Shown: positions 1 to 7,361 of the stretch, in pieces | How positions within the stretch are numbered: position 1 is the stretch's first letter | How the letters are laid out: the number at the start of each line of letters is the position of its first letter | From: Treponema sp. | GTDB lineage: Bacteria; Spirochaetota; Spirochaetia; Treponematales; Breznakiellaceae | DNA: 13,666 bases | Direction: 5' to 3' | Assembly: GCA_031255615.1 (NCBI GenBank) | Contig: JAIRSD010000047.1 | Coordinates: 1 to 13,666 of the forward strand | The notes under the pieces: model-generated | Seen by the model: only the letters and a program-made list of their open reading frames with translations | Told to the model about the DNA's origin: nothing | The model's database searches: none | Position numbers and translations under genes: made by a program

Positions 1-66
1 AAAAACCCGCAGGGTTTTTGTTAGAGCGGATAGCCCGGTCCCCGCCGCAGGCGGGGATGCGCCCAA
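1..66 (+). repeat. Hairpin repeat, copy 1 (left end cut by window edge)
   Basis: This copy reads: hairpin (arms 1-8 and 12-19, loop GCA), conserved block AGCGGATAGCCCGGT (25-39), second hairpin (arms 40-46 and 50-56, loop GCA), conserved block ATGCGCCCAA (57-66). The same blocks occur at 9105-9119 and 9141-9150, and inverted at 5592-5606 and 5561-5568, but with different hairpin arms between them. The block that precedes the first hairpin in the other copies (GCGCAAGGGATAGGAGCGG) would lie just left of the window. The element sits upstream of the rnfC promoter. Function is unknown; neither hairpin has a T-tract behind it, so it does not look like a normal intrinsic terminator. Confidence 0.8.
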
Positions 67-162
67 AAGAGACTCGACACCCGGCTTTTTTTACACTGAA
101 CGATGCCCTTTCGCCCTGCTTCCCCCTGTGCTGCGCCGCGTAAAAAACGAACCATAGCCCCG

Positions 163-191
163 TTGACCTGGCAGGTAAAGGGGTCTAAAAT
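163..191 (+). promoter_or_regulatory. sigma70-type promoter of the rnf operon
   Basis: TTGACC (163-168) and TAAAAT (186-191) are separated by exactly 17 bases. The rnfC ATG begins at 200, only 8 bases after the -10 box. The expected transcription start therefore falls on or within about two bases of the start codon. No Shine-Dalgarno sequence lies ahead of the ATG. This predicts a leaderless or nearly leaderless rnfC mRNA. Confidence 0.7.
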
Positions 192-199
192 TCGTTGAC

Positions 200-1594
200 A
201 TGGTAAACACCTTTAAGCGGGGTCTTAAACTTCCAACCCGGAAACACGCCACCGAAGGGAAGCCGGTGGAACTGGTTCCCAGTCCCGGCCAGGTGGTGAT
301 CCCGGTGAATCAGCATTTCGGGGCCCCGAACGCCTGCCTGGTAAAGGTAGGGGACGCGGTAAGGCGGGGCCAGAAGATCGCCGAAGGGGCAAGCCCCGGC
401 CCCATGACGGTGCCGGTCCACGCTTCCATCTCCGGGGTGGTCAAAAAGATCGAAATGCGGACCCAGCCCAACAATACCGAAGGGCTTTGCGTGGTTATCG
501 AGGCTGCGGCGGGGGCCGCGGACGGCGGGGAAGCCGCCTATATGCCCTCCCTGGATCCCTTTTCCTGTTCAAAGGAAGACGCCCTGGCCCGGATCCGGGA
601 GGCGGGGATTCAGGGCATGGGGGGCGCGGGCTTTCCCTCCCACGTAAAACTTTCCCCCCCTCCGGGGAAGCCCATCGACCTTGTCATTGCGGACGGCGCG
701 GAGTGCGAGCCCTACCTGACCACCGACGAGGCGGTAATGACCGAAAAGCCCCACCTGCTGATCCGGGGCCTTACCATCGTGATGAATATCACGGGGGTTA
801 AAAGGGCGCTTATCGGCATGGAGGACAACAAGAAGGCCCTTATCCCCCTGATGGAGCGGGAGATCCGGCTGAACGAGGAGGTCCAGAGGGGGGGGCTGGA
901 CATCGGCATCGGGCTGTGCCGGACCCTCTACCCCCAGGGGGGGGAAAAGATGCTGATCACCGCCCTCACGGGCCGGGAGGTGCCCTCCGGCGGCCTCCCC
1001 ATGGACGCGGGCTGCATCGTTCAAAATGTGGGGACCCTCATCGCCATCGCGGAGGCCTTTGACCTGGGGAAACCCCTGATAGATCGGGACCTGACGGTAT
1101 CCGGCGGGGCCTGCCGGACCCCCAAGAACATCCGGGCCCCCATCGGCGCCCTGCTTTCGGAACTGCCGGTGGAGTTTATGGACATCGACCGGGAATCCCT
1201 GGCGAAGATTCTCTTTGGCGGCCCCATGATGGGAAGCGCCGTCCCCCACCTGGATATACCTATTCAGAAGAATACCAGCGGGATTATCCTGATGGCCGCC
1301 GGGGAAACCCTGGCCGACGCGGAGGGCCCCTGTATCCGCTGCGGCCGCTGCATCCGCAACTGTCCCTGCCGGCTTTCCCCGGTGATCATGAACAACAGCC
1401 TGGAGGCGGAAGAACTGGACTACGCGGCGGCGGCGGGGCTTTTGGATTGCATCGAATGTGGGAGTTGCACCTATATGTGCCCCGCAAGGATCAAACTGGT
1501 CCAGCGTTTCCGGGTAGGGAAACAGCGTCTGCGGGCCAGGGCGGCCCTGGAAAAGGCCGCGGCCGCTCAAGCCGCCGCGCGCGCCGCCCCTTAG
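200..1594 (+). CDS. rnfC: RnfC, NADH-side subunit of the Rnf complex
   Basis: RnfC is the peripheral cytoplasmic subunit that exchanges electrons with NAD(H) in the ion-translocating ferredoxin:NAD+ oxidoreductase. The 464-residue protein opens with the family's usual TF-x2-G-x2-LP-x2-K segment, which supports this ATG. The NADH/FMN-binding glycine-rich motif GMGGAGFP is at residues 139-146, followed by DGAECEPYL near 165-173. Two ferredoxin-type CxxCxxCxxxCP motifs lie at C378/C381/C384/C388 and C417/C420/C423/C427, giving two [4Fe-4S] clusters. The C-terminus ends in an alanine-rich tail shorter than the long repeat tails of enterobacterial RnfC. It is the first gene of the operon; an 84-base gap separates it from rnfD. 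There is no ribosome binding site, and the promoter's -10 box nearly touches the start codon. Confidence 0.97.
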   Translation: MVNTFKRGLKLPTRKHATEGKPVELVPSPGQVVIPVNQHFGAPNACLVKVGDAVRRGQKIAEGASPGPMTVPVHASISGVVKKIEMRTQPNNTEGLCVVIEAAAGAADGGEAAYMPSLDPFSCSKEDALARIREAGIQGMGGAGFPSHVKLSPPPGKPIDLVIADGAECEPYLTTDEAVMTEKPHLLIRGLTIVMNITGVKRALIGMEDNKKALIPLMEREIRLNEEVQRGGLDIGIGLCRTLYPQGGEKMLITALTGREVPSGGLPMDAGCIVQNVGTLIAIAEAFDLGKPLIDRDLTVSGGACRTPKNIRAPIGALLSELPVEFMDIDRESLAKILFGGPMMGSAVPHLDIPIQKNTSGIILMAAGETLADAEGPCIRCGRCIRNCPCRLSPVIMNNSLEAEELDYAAAAGLLDCIECGSCTYMCPARIKLVQRFRVGKQRLRARAALEKAAAAQAAARAAP

Positions 1595-1626
1595 GGCGCA
1601 GTTTCTACGGTTTCCAGGCAGAGTCC

Positions 1627-1650
1627 GGGGCTTTGGGCCCCTTAAGGAGG
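1627..1650 (+). promoter_or_regulatory. Small hairpin and purine-rich stretch in the rnfC-rnfD gap
   Basis: A short stem GGGGC (1627-1631) / GCCCC (1637-1641) with a five-base loop is followed by TT and then AAGGAGG (1644-1650). The latter is a strong Shine-Dalgarno-like sequence, but it is too far from the rnfD ATG at 1679. A second one, AGGAG at 1665-1669, is correctly placed 9 bases before that ATG and is the likely rnfD ribosome binding site. The hairpin could act in mRNA processing or partial termination; this is inference. Confidence 0.3.
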
Positions 1651-1678
1651 AGCCCGCCGGGCGCAGGAGTATTTTTTC

Positions 1679-2842
1679 ATGGCTGAAAACGAAAAAACGG
1701 TACACAACGCGGGGGGGGAGGCGGCTAAAACCGCCGCGTCCGCAAAACAGCCCCCCCGGTCTTCGGAGGGCATGCTGCTTCTTGCCTCCAGCCCCCATAT
1801 CGGTTCTCCGGTGCGGTCGGCCCGGCTTATGGCGCAGGTGCTTGCCGCCCTGGCCCCGGCCGCCGTCTTCGGCATCGTCCTCTTTGGGCTTCCCGCCCTG
1901 TTTACGGTGCTGGTATCGGTCGCCTCCGCCGTCCTGGGGGAAACCCTGTTCCGGCTTGCCGTCCGGCAGGAACCCCGGGCCCGGGACCTCTCCGCCGCCG
2001 TCACCGGCCTTTTGCTGGCCCTCACCCTGCCCCCCTCCACGCCGCTCTGGATGACCGCCCTGGGGGCGGTTTTCGCCGTCGTCGTGGCCAAGGAATTTTT
2101 CGGCGGCCTGGGGGCCAACGTGTTCAACCCCGCCCTCTCAGGCCGGGCCTTCATGCTGATGAGTTTTCCCGCCGCCATGACTACCTGGCATCGGCCGCCG
2201 GGACGCTTCGCCGCCGTCCTGGATCAGGATCTGGGGCTCTCCTCCATCGTGGACGGGGTAAGCGGGGTGACGCCCCTTAACATCGTCAAACTGGGGGGTT
2301 CCCTGGAGGGGCTGGGGCGGGACCTTTTCGCCTCCGGCGCTTCGGGAAGCGCCGGGTACTGGTCCACCATAAAAACCCTGTTCATTGGAAATCACGCCGG
2401 GTCCCTGGGGGAGTCTTCGATCCTTCTGATTCTGGCGGCCTGTATATTCCTTTTAATCACCAAAACCATCGACTGGCGGGCCCCCCTCGCCATGATCCTG
2501 GCGGGGTTCCTGGGTTCCTGGGCCCTCGGCTACGATCCCCTCTTCGGAATCCTCTCCGGGGGGCTCCTTTACGGCGCGGTTTTTATGGCCTCCGACTATG
2601 TGACCGCCCCCCTTACCCCCCGGGGGAAACTGATCTTCGGCTTTGGGGCGGGGCTTATCACGGTGCTTATCCGCAAATGGGGAAGCTATCCCGAGGGGGT
2701 TACCTACGGAATCCTTATTATGAACGCCCTTACTCCCTTCTTGAACCGGCTTCTGCCCCGGAAATACGGCTATGTCCCCCGGAAAAAGCCGGAGCCCGCC
2801 CCGTCCGCGGCGGTTTCTCCCGGGCGAAAGGGGGCCCTATGA
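1679..2842 (+). CDS. rnfD: RnfD, FMN-carrying integral membrane subunit
   Basis: RnfD (NqrB/RnfD family) is a multi-pass inner-membrane subunit that carries covalent FMN and helps couple electron transfer to ion movement. The 387-residue protein has a hydrophilic N-terminal extension of about 35 residues, then hydrophobic helices from about residue 50. The flavinylation motif appears as SGVT within DGVSGVTPL (residues 192-200), with Thr198 the expected FMN attachment site; the more usual form is SGAT. Family motifs GGLGANVFNPAL (142-153), MASDYVTAPLTPRGK (303-317) and YPEGVTYGILIMNALTPF (337-354) are intact. It starts with ATG preceded by AGGAG at 1665-1669, and its stop overlaps the rnfG start as ATGA, indicating translational coupling. 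The long hydrophilic N-terminus is somewhat unusual, but no later start has a better ribosome binding site. Confidence 0.97.
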   Translation: MAENEKTVHNAGGEAAKTAASAKQPPRSSEGMLLLASSPHIGSPVRSARLMAQVLAALAPAAVFGIVLFGLPALFTVLVSVASAVLGETLFRLAVRQEPRARDLSAAVTGLLLALTLPPSTPLWMTALGAVFAVVVAKEFFGGLGANVFNPALSGRAFMLMSFPAAMTTWHRPPGRFAAVLDQDLGLSSIVDGVSGVTPLNIVKLGGSLEGLGRDLFASGASGSAGYWSTIKTLFIGNHAGSLGESSILLILAACIFLLITKTIDWRAPLAMILAGFLGSWALGYDPLFGILSGGLLYGAVFMASDYVTAPLTPRGKLIFGFGAGLITVLIRKWGSYPEGVTYGILIMNALTPFLNRLLPRKYGYVPRKKPEPAPSAAVSPGRKGAL

Positions 2843-3441
2843 GCAAGCGGGAACCGGGAATCCTTACGCTGGGCCTTACCCTGGCGATCTTCGCCGCCGC
2901 CGCCTGCGTGGTCCTGGCCTTCGTCTACCAGGGAACCAGGGAGATCATCGACCTCCGCCAGCAGGCGGACCTGGAAGCGGCCCTTCTGGATCTCTTTCCC
3001 GGGGCGGATCAGTTCTCCGACATCACCGGAAAGCTGCAAAGCCCGGATCCCTCGGTAAGTTTCGAGGGAATCTACGAGGCCCGGCAGGGCCAAACCCTGA
3101 TCGGCGCGGCCCTGCGGGTTTCCCGGGGCAGTTACGGCGGCCCCCTCAAGGCCCTGGTGGGGGTAAACGCCGGGGGGACCATTGCGGGGGTGCGTATCCT
3201 GGAACACCAGGATACGCCGGGCCTGGGGGCCAACGCCGCCTCTCCCTCCTACTTTGTGGACCGGAGCCGGGGCCTCACCTTTACCGGCCAGTTCGCCGGC
3301 AAGGACGTGGAGGACCCCTTTGCGGTATATGCCGATGTGGAGGCCGTCACCGCCTCTACGATTACCAGCGCGGCGGTGGCCGCCGCGGTAAAAGCCGCGG
3401 GGCGGGCCGCCGCCCCCTATCTAGGAGGCGGCCGTGAGTAA
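2839..3441 (+). CDS. rnfG: RnfG, periplasmic-facing FMN subunit
   Basis: RnfG (FMN_bind, NqrC/RnfG family) is anchored by one N-terminal helix and carries covalent FMN on the outer face of the membrane, passing electrons within the Rnf complex. The 200-residue protein has a transmembrane helix at about residues 9-30. A glycine-rich FMN-binding region follows, with HQDTPGLG at 123-130. The flavinylation motif reads EAVTASTITS (168-177), so Thr174 would carry FMN, but the familiar D-x-x-[S/T]-G-A-T consensus is altered to E-x-x-T-A-S-T. The ATG at 2839 overlaps the rnfD stop. A longer in-frame start at 2677 was rejected because it lies wholly inside rnfD and adds non-family sequence. The gene overlaps rnfE by 8 bases. 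Confidence 0.96.
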   Translation: MSKREPGILTLGLTLAIFAAAACVVLAFVYQGTREIIDLRQQADLEAALLDLFPGADQFSDITGKLQSPDPSVSFEGIYEARQGQTLIGAALRVSRGSYGGPLKALVGVNAGGTIAGVRILEHQDTPGLGANAASPSYFVDRSRGLTFTGQFAGKDVEDPFAVYADVEAVTASTITSAAVAAAVKAAGRAAAPYLGGGRE

Positions 3442-4105
3442 GGCAAGGGGGCGGTTTTTCCGCCTGTTTAGCAACGGCCTGGTCCGGGAAAATCCCTTAC
3501 TGGGTCTGATGATCGGCCTCTGCTCCTCCCTGGCGGTAACTACCGCGGTGGCCAACGGCATCGGCATGGGCCTTTCCATGACCTTCGTACTCCTTATGTC
3601 CGAGGTAGTCATCAGCCTGTTCCGCAAGGTTATTCCCGAATCGGTCCGGATCCCCATTTTCATCATCATCATCGCCGCCTTTACCACGGTGATCGATTAT
3701 GTGCTTAAGGCCTTTTTCCCTGACCTGTCCAGGGCCATGGGGGTCTTTATCCCCCTTATCGTGGTAAACTGCATCATCATGGGCCGGGTGGAGGGCTTCG
3801 CCTCCAAACAGCCCCTTTCCAGCGTGATCCCCGACGCCCTCGGCATGGGCTTGGGCTATACCTGGGTCCTGGTAGGGATTGCCGTGGTGCGGGAGCTTCT
3901 GGGCAGCGGCGCCCTCCTGGGATTCCCGGTGCTGCCGCCCTCATACCAGCCCATCATCTTTTTTATACTGCCCCCCGGCGGCTTCCTGGTGTTCGCCCTC
4001 TTTATCTCCCTGAATCTGTTTTTAAAGTCCCGGCTGCGCGGCGCCCCGGCGGAGGAGGGCGGCGCGGGGGCCGCCGCCACGGAGGAACAGCATGACCCTG
4101 TTTAA
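3434..4105 (+). CDS. rnfE: RnfE, integral membrane Fe-S subunit
   Basis: RnfE is one of two homologous multi-helix subunits (RnfA and RnfE) that together hold a membrane-embedded iron-sulfur cluster between the cytoplasmic and periplasmic halves of the complex. The 223-residue protein has about six hydrophobic helices. The two cysteines expected to ligate the shared cluster are C30 in GLCSSLAVTT and C113 in IVVNCIIMGR. It uses a GTG start at 3434 with AGGAGG at 3423-3428, five bases upstream, and overlaps the rnfG stop. The last 25 or so residues, rich in Ala, Gly and Glu, look like a poorly conserved hydrophilic tail. The 3' end overlaps rnfA by 14 bases, in keeping with a tightly coupled operon. 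Confidence 0.96.
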   Translation: MSKARGRFFRLFSNGLVRENPLLGLMIGLCSSLAVTTAVANGIGMGLSMTFVLLMSEVVISLFRKVIPESVRIPIFIIIIAAFTTVIDYVLKAFFPDLSRAMGVFIPLIVVNCIIMGRVEGFASKQPLSSVIPDALGMGLGYTWVLVGIAVVRELLGSGALLGFPVLPPSYQPIIFFILPPGGFLVFALFISLNLFLKSRLRGAPAEEGGAGAAATEEQHDPV

Positions 4106-4688
4106 GATCTTCATTTCCGCCTTCCTTATCGACAACGTGATCCTCATGCGCTTCCTCGCCCTCTGCCCCTTTATCGGGATGAGCGCTGACGAGGATAAAG
4201 CCGTCGGCATGGGCCTGGCGGTGGCCTTCGTGACGGTCCTGGCGACCGTCGTCACCTGGCCCATCTACCGCTTCATCCTGGAACCCCTGGGCCTGGTGTT
4301 CCTCCAGCTCCTGGTTTTCATCCTGGTCATCGCTTCCCTGGTGCAGTTGGTGGAATTTTACCTCAAAAAATCCGCCCCCGCCCTCTACAGTTCCATGGGG
4401 ATCTACCTGGCCCTGATCACCACCAACTGCGCCATCCTGGCGGTGACTCTGGACGTGATCAACAACACCTGCTCCTTTACCGGCAAGCCCTATACCTTCA
4501 TCGAATCCCTGGTCTACGCCCTGGGGGTGGCCCTGGGTTTCCTCCTGTCCTTGCTCCTTTTGGCGGGGATCCGCCGCCGGATCAAGACCAGCCCCATCCC
4601 GGCCTTCCTCAAGGGTACGCCGATCCTTTTTACGGCGGCGGCGCTGCTTTCCATCGCCTTCATGGGCTTTAAGGGCCTGGTAAAATAA
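4092..4688 (+). CDS. rnfA: RnfA, integral membrane Fe-S subunit
   Basis: RnfA is the partner of RnfE in the membrane core; the two insert in opposite topologies and share an iron-sulfur cluster in the middle of the membrane. The 198-residue length is typical. The cluster cysteines are C25 in RFLALCPFIG and C113 in LITTNCAILAV, and the family signature DNVILMRFLALCP is intact. About six transmembrane helices are evident. The ATG at 4092 follows GGAGG at 4081-4085 and lies inside the end of rnfE. The stop codon overlaps the AAGGAG ribosome binding site of rnfB, so the two genes are closely coupled. Confidence 0.97.
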   Translation: MTLFKIFISAFLIDNVILMRFLALCPFIGMSADEDKAVGMGLAVAFVTVLATVVTWPIYRFILEPLGLVFLQLLVFILVIASLVQLVEFYLKKSAPALYSSMGIYLALITTNCAILAVTLDVINNTCSFTGKPYTFIESLVYALGVALGFLLSLLLLAGIRRRIKTSPIPAFLKGTPILFTAAALLSIAFMGFKGLVK

Positions 4689-4698
4689 GGAGTTTTCC

Positions 4699-5511
4699 GT
4701 GACGGTCGTACTTGTAACCGCGGTCTTTTCCGCCCTCCTCGCCTTTGTTTTGGGATCGGCCCTGGGCTTCTTCAAAAAAGTCTTCGCGGTCCAGGAGGAT
4801 CCCCTCCTTGGCCGGATACGGGAAGCCCTGCCCGGCGCCAACTGCGGAGCCTGCGGCTATCCCGGCTGCGACGGCTACGCCGCGGCGCTGGCCGGGGGAA
4901 ACGCCGGCCCCGGCGCCTGTTCCGTGGGGGGGCGGGAAACGGCGGAGAAACTTTCCGCCGTCATGGGAGTCAGCGCCCAGGTCATCCCCACCGTCACGGT
5001 CCTGGCCTGCCAGGGTTCCCGCCTCCACACGGTGAAACGGGGAACCTACACCGGACTGGCGACCTGCCGGGGCGCGAAACTCGCGGGAGGGACCAAACTC
5101 TGCGCCTGGGGCTGCCTCGGCTACGGGGACTGCGTCAAAAAATGCAAATTCGACGCCCTGGTCCTGGGGGACAACGGCCTCCCCCGGATAGATTACGCCA
5201 AATGCACCGGCTGCCGCCTCTGCGTCGCCGAATGTCCCCAGCAGATCCTTAAAGGCGTCCCCCGCGATCAAAAAGGGGCCCTGGTCCTCTGCTCCAACCG
5301 CAGCCCCAACCGGCAGCAAGTCTCCCGGTCCTGCAAAATCGCCTGCATCAAATGCGGCCTCTGCGTCCGAAACTGCCCCCAGCAGTGCATCGACCTCTCC
5401 GGCGGCGTCCCCCTCGTTGACTACGCCAAATGCACAAGCTGCGGGACCTGCACCGAAAAGTGCCCCACCAAGGTATTCAAACTCTTTGAACGGGACCTGG
5501 CCGCGGTATAA
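4699..5511 (+). CDS. rnfB: RnfB, ferredoxin-side polyferredoxin subunit
   Basis: RnfB accepts electrons from reduced ferredoxin and feeds them to the RnfA/RnfE cluster. The 270-residue protein has an N-terminal membrane anchor (about 3-24) and then a [4Fe-4S] domain of the RnfB/Fe-S type with C49, C52, C57 and C74. Next come C104, C123 and C135/C139/C145/C149, and three ferredoxin-like motifs at C169-C179, C216-C226 and C245-C255. It is longer than the roughly 190-residue enterobacterial RsxB and resembles the cluster-rich RnfB of anaerobes, probably with five or more clusters. It starts with GTG at 4699, six bases after AAGGAG (4687-4692). It is the last gene of the operon; no T-tract terminator follows, only the inverted hairpin repeat. 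Confidence 0.96.
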   Translation: MTVVLVTAVFSALLAFVLGSALGFFKKVFAVQEDPLLGRIREALPGANCGACGYPGCDGYAAALAGGNAGPGACSVGGRETAEKLSAVMGVSAQVIPTVTVLACQGSRLHTVKRGTYTGLATCRGAKLAGGTKLCAWGCLGYGDCVKKCKFDALVLGDNGLPRIDYAKCTGCRLCVAECPQQILKGVPRDQKGALVLCSNRSPNRQQVSRSCKIACIKCGLCVRNCPQQCIDLSGGVPLVDYAKCTSCGTCTEKCPTKVFKLFERDLAAV

Positions 5512-5560
5512 GCCCCCTTTGAGCGATAAACGATAAAGGACAGTATCATATCGGAATTCC

Positions 5561-5661
5561 GGGCGCATCCCGGTCCCCGCCGGGGACCGGGACCGGGCTA
5601 TCCGCTTAAATCCTTTTGCCCGGCGGACCGGGCAAAAGGATACCGCTCCTATCCCTTGCGC
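5561..5661 (-). repeat. Hairpin repeat, copy 2 (inverted)
   Basis: Read on the - strand, this copy contains GCGCAAGGGATAGGAGCGG (5661-5643), a 13-bp perfect hairpin (arms 5611-5623 and 5628-5640, four-base loop), AGCGGATAGCCCGGT (5606-5592), a 10-bp perfect hairpin (arms 5569-5578 and 5582-5591, three-base loop) and ATGCGCCC (5568-5561). All three blocks match the copy at 9054-9150 exactly over the stated lengths, yet neither hairpin shares its arms with the other copies. It lies just after rnfB. No T-tract flanks either stem on either strand, so it is not a canonical terminator, although strong stems here could still hinder transcription or protect the rnf mRNA 3' end. Confidence 0.85.
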
Positions 5662-5785
5662 TTCCCCGTGCGCCGCATCTTTCACGGCGGCTCGAAAGGC
5701 CCCGCATCTGCGGCGGGGGGCCCCTTTCTTCCGCCTTTCCGGGGCCCCGTCTTTCCGGGCAGTGCAGGCGGGGCTCCTGCGGTCC

Positions 5786-5814
5786 TTCTTTCCCGGGGGC
5801 TTTCGCCCTATAAT
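5786..5814 (+). promoter_or_regulatory. Probable promoter of the DUF815 ATPase gene
   Basis: A perfect -10 box TATAAT (5809-5814) stands 17 bases after a weak -35-like TTCTTT (5786-5791). The ATG at 5826 follows 11 bases after the -10 box, so the predicted 5' leader is only about four bases long. No Shine-Dalgarno sequence fits such a leader. Confidence 0.55.
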
Positions 5815-5825
5815 GATTCCCCGGA

Positions 5826-7292
5826 ATGGAACACACAGAACCCCCCGCCCCCCCGGATCCCGGCGATTTTTCCCAGCCCCTGTCCCCCGCCCTGGCGGAT
5901 CTGGCGGGGCTTACCCTGTTCAGGGACTGCAAGGCCCACCCCCTCCTGCGGAGCTTCCGTCTGCTCCTGGAGGAATGGGCGGCCCTCTCCCCGGACCCCC
6001 CGCCCCCCGGAAGGGGGGCGGGGAAGGCTTTCCGGGAAGATTCCCCCCGGAAAGACCCGGCCCTGGCCCTGCTGCGCCGTTGGGCGGCCTTTATCCGGGC
6101 GTTGGGGGAGGCCCGCCCCCCGGCCTTCTTCCCCTGCCTGCGGGAACTGGCCCTGAACAGCGGCAACCCCTATACCCTGGCGGCGGAACGGGGGGAAGAA
6201 GGCCGGTCCGCCCTCCTGGCCCGGCTGGCGGAGGACGATCTGAACCGCCTGGGCCGGCTTGCGGCCTTCGATGTCCCCGTTCTGGGCTTTTCCATCGCCC
6301 GCTTCCTCCGTTCCCGGGGCCTGGAGGAGGCCGCCGCCGCGCTGGAGGCGGCGGCCCGGACCCTCTGGCGGGAGGAAGGCCGGGAAAGGGGTCCCGGGGA
6401 GGCTTCCGGCCCGCCGCCGCCCCCCGGTTCCGGGCTGTTTCCCCCGGACCGGCCCTGGGGCGATTCCCTGGAAGCCTTTGCCGCCCATATCCGGCGCCGG
6501 GGCGCGGGTTTCCTGGGCTGCCATAGCTTTTTCCGCTGGATTCCCTCCGGAGAAACGGGGACTCCGGGCTTTCCCCGGCCTGTACGCAGCCCCGACCCCG
6601 TCTCCCTGGCGGACCTGGCGGGCTACCGGGACCAACGGGCGGCGGTGATTAACAACACCCTCTCTTTCCTGGAAGGGTCCGCCAACAACCTGCTCCTCTA
6701 CGGGGACCGGGGTACGGGGAAGTCCGCCACCGTCAAGGCGGTGTGCCGGGAATACGGCGGCCGGGGCCTGCGGCTCCTGGAACTCCGCAAGGAAGACGCG
6801 GCGGAATTCCCCGCCGTCCTGGAATTTATCGCCTCCCGGGGCCTCCGGTTCATCATCTTTATCGACGACCTTTCCTTCGAGAGCCTTGACGATTCCTTTA
6901 CCGGCCTAAAGGCCCTGTTGGAGGGAGGGGTGGAGGTCCTGCCCCGGAACGCCCTCATCTACGCCACCAGCAACCGCCGCCATCTGCTGCGGGAGTCCCC
7001 GGCGGACCGGTCCGCCGCTCCAGAAAAGGGGGATCTCCGGCCCTTCGATACCGTGCAGGAGCAGCTTTCCCTGGCGGACCGTTTCGGCCTTACCCTGTTC
7101 TTTACCGCCCCCAGCCGGGAGGAGTACCTCGAAATCGCCTGTTTTATCGCGGAACGGCGGGGCCTTGCACCGGACGGGGGCTTTCGGGAAAAGGCCCTGC
7201 GCTGGGAGCAGTGGTTCAACGGCCGTTCCCCCCGCACGGCCTCCCAGTTCGTGGACTGCCTCAAGGGGGGAAGGCCCCTCCCCTGGGACTAA
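5826..7292 (+). CDS. DUF815-family AAA+ ATPase
   Basis: This is a 488-residue protein whose C-terminal half is a P-loop ATPase of the DUF815 type; the cellular role of this family is not established. Walker A is GDRGTGKS (293-300). Walker B is FIIFIDDL (342-349). A sensor-like ATSN is at 380-383, followed by the family's QEQLSLADRFGL (411-422), whose arginine may act in trans. The N-terminal half (about 20-240) is mostly helical and is interrupted by two proline/glycine/arginine-rich stretches at about 56-76 and 184-212 that look like low-complexity insertions. The ATG follows closely behind a perfect TATAAT box. It is separated from the rnf operon by the hairpin repeat and from glyA by 69 bases, so it is probably its own transcription unit. 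Confidence 0.85.
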   Translation: MEHTEPPAPPDPGDFSQPLSPALADLAGLTLFRDCKAHPLLRSFRLLLEEWAALSPDPPPPGRGAGKAFREDSPRKDPALALLRRWAAFIRALGEARPPAFFPCLRELALNSGNPYTLAAERGEEGRSALLARLAEDDLNRLGRLAAFDVPVLGFSIARFLRSRGLEEAAAALEAAARTLWREEGRERGPGEASGPPPPPGSGLFPPDRPWGDSLEAFAAHIRRRGAGFLGCHSFFRWIPSGETGTPGFPRPVRSPDPVSLADLAGYRDQRAAVINNTLSFLEGSANNLLLYGDRGTGKSATVKAVCREYGGRGLRLLELRKEDAAEFPAVLEFIASRGLRFIIFIDDLSFESLDDSFTGLKALLEGGVEVLPRNALIYATSNRRHLLRESPADRSAAPEKGDLRPFDTVQEQLSLADRFGLTLFFTAPSREEYLEIACFIAERRGLAPDGGFREKALRWEQWFNGRSPRTASQFVDCLKGGRPLPWD

Positions 7293-7325
7293 AGCCGCCG
7301 GCCCGCGGAACCGGGAATCGGGCCC

Positions 7326-7355
7326 TTGAAAAGTCCTTCCCTGCCGGGCTATTCT
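7326..7355 (+). promoter_or_regulatory. sigma70-type promoter of glyA
   Basis: TTGAAA (7326-7331) and TATTCT (7350-7355) are 18 bases apart. The glyA ATG at 7362 begins 6 bases after the -10 box, so transcription should start at or next to the A of the ATG. This again predicts a leaderless mRNA, in line with the absence of a Shine-Dalgarno sequence. Confidence 0.6.
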
Positions 7356-7361
7356 GCGCCC

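Larger units (their letters stand above)
5512..5825. other. 314-base intergenic region between rnfB and the ATPase gene
   Basis: After the rnfB stop there is a 7-base tandem repeat CGATAAA (5524-5537) and a palindrome CGGAATTCCG (5552-5561). The inverted hairpin repeat follows (5561-5661), then an imperfect hairpin, and finally the promoter of the ATPase gene. The imperfect hairpin has GAAAGG at 5694-5699 against CCTTTC at 5723-5728, with CCCCGC/GCGGGG inside. Reading frames across this stretch are proline/arginine-rich shadows with no family character, so no gene is called. Confidence 0.6.

Noticed and set aside
195..223. Perfect TTGACA at 195-200 as a second -35 box
   Set aside because: It overlaps the rnfC start codon and no -10 box lies at a suitable distance downstream.
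569..1798. Long open frame on the - strand opposite rnfC
   Set aside because: It is a shadow of rnfC in a GC-rich gene; its translation is rich in Gly/Arg/Pro and has no family character, while rnfC is unmistakable.
2677..3441. Longer RnfG starting at 2677
   Set aside because: The extra 54 residues overlap rnfD and are not part of the RnfG family; the ATGA overlap start at 2839 is typical.
4669..5685. Long - strand frame opposite rnfB
   Set aside because: Shadow of rnfB; low-complexity translation with no recognisable domains.
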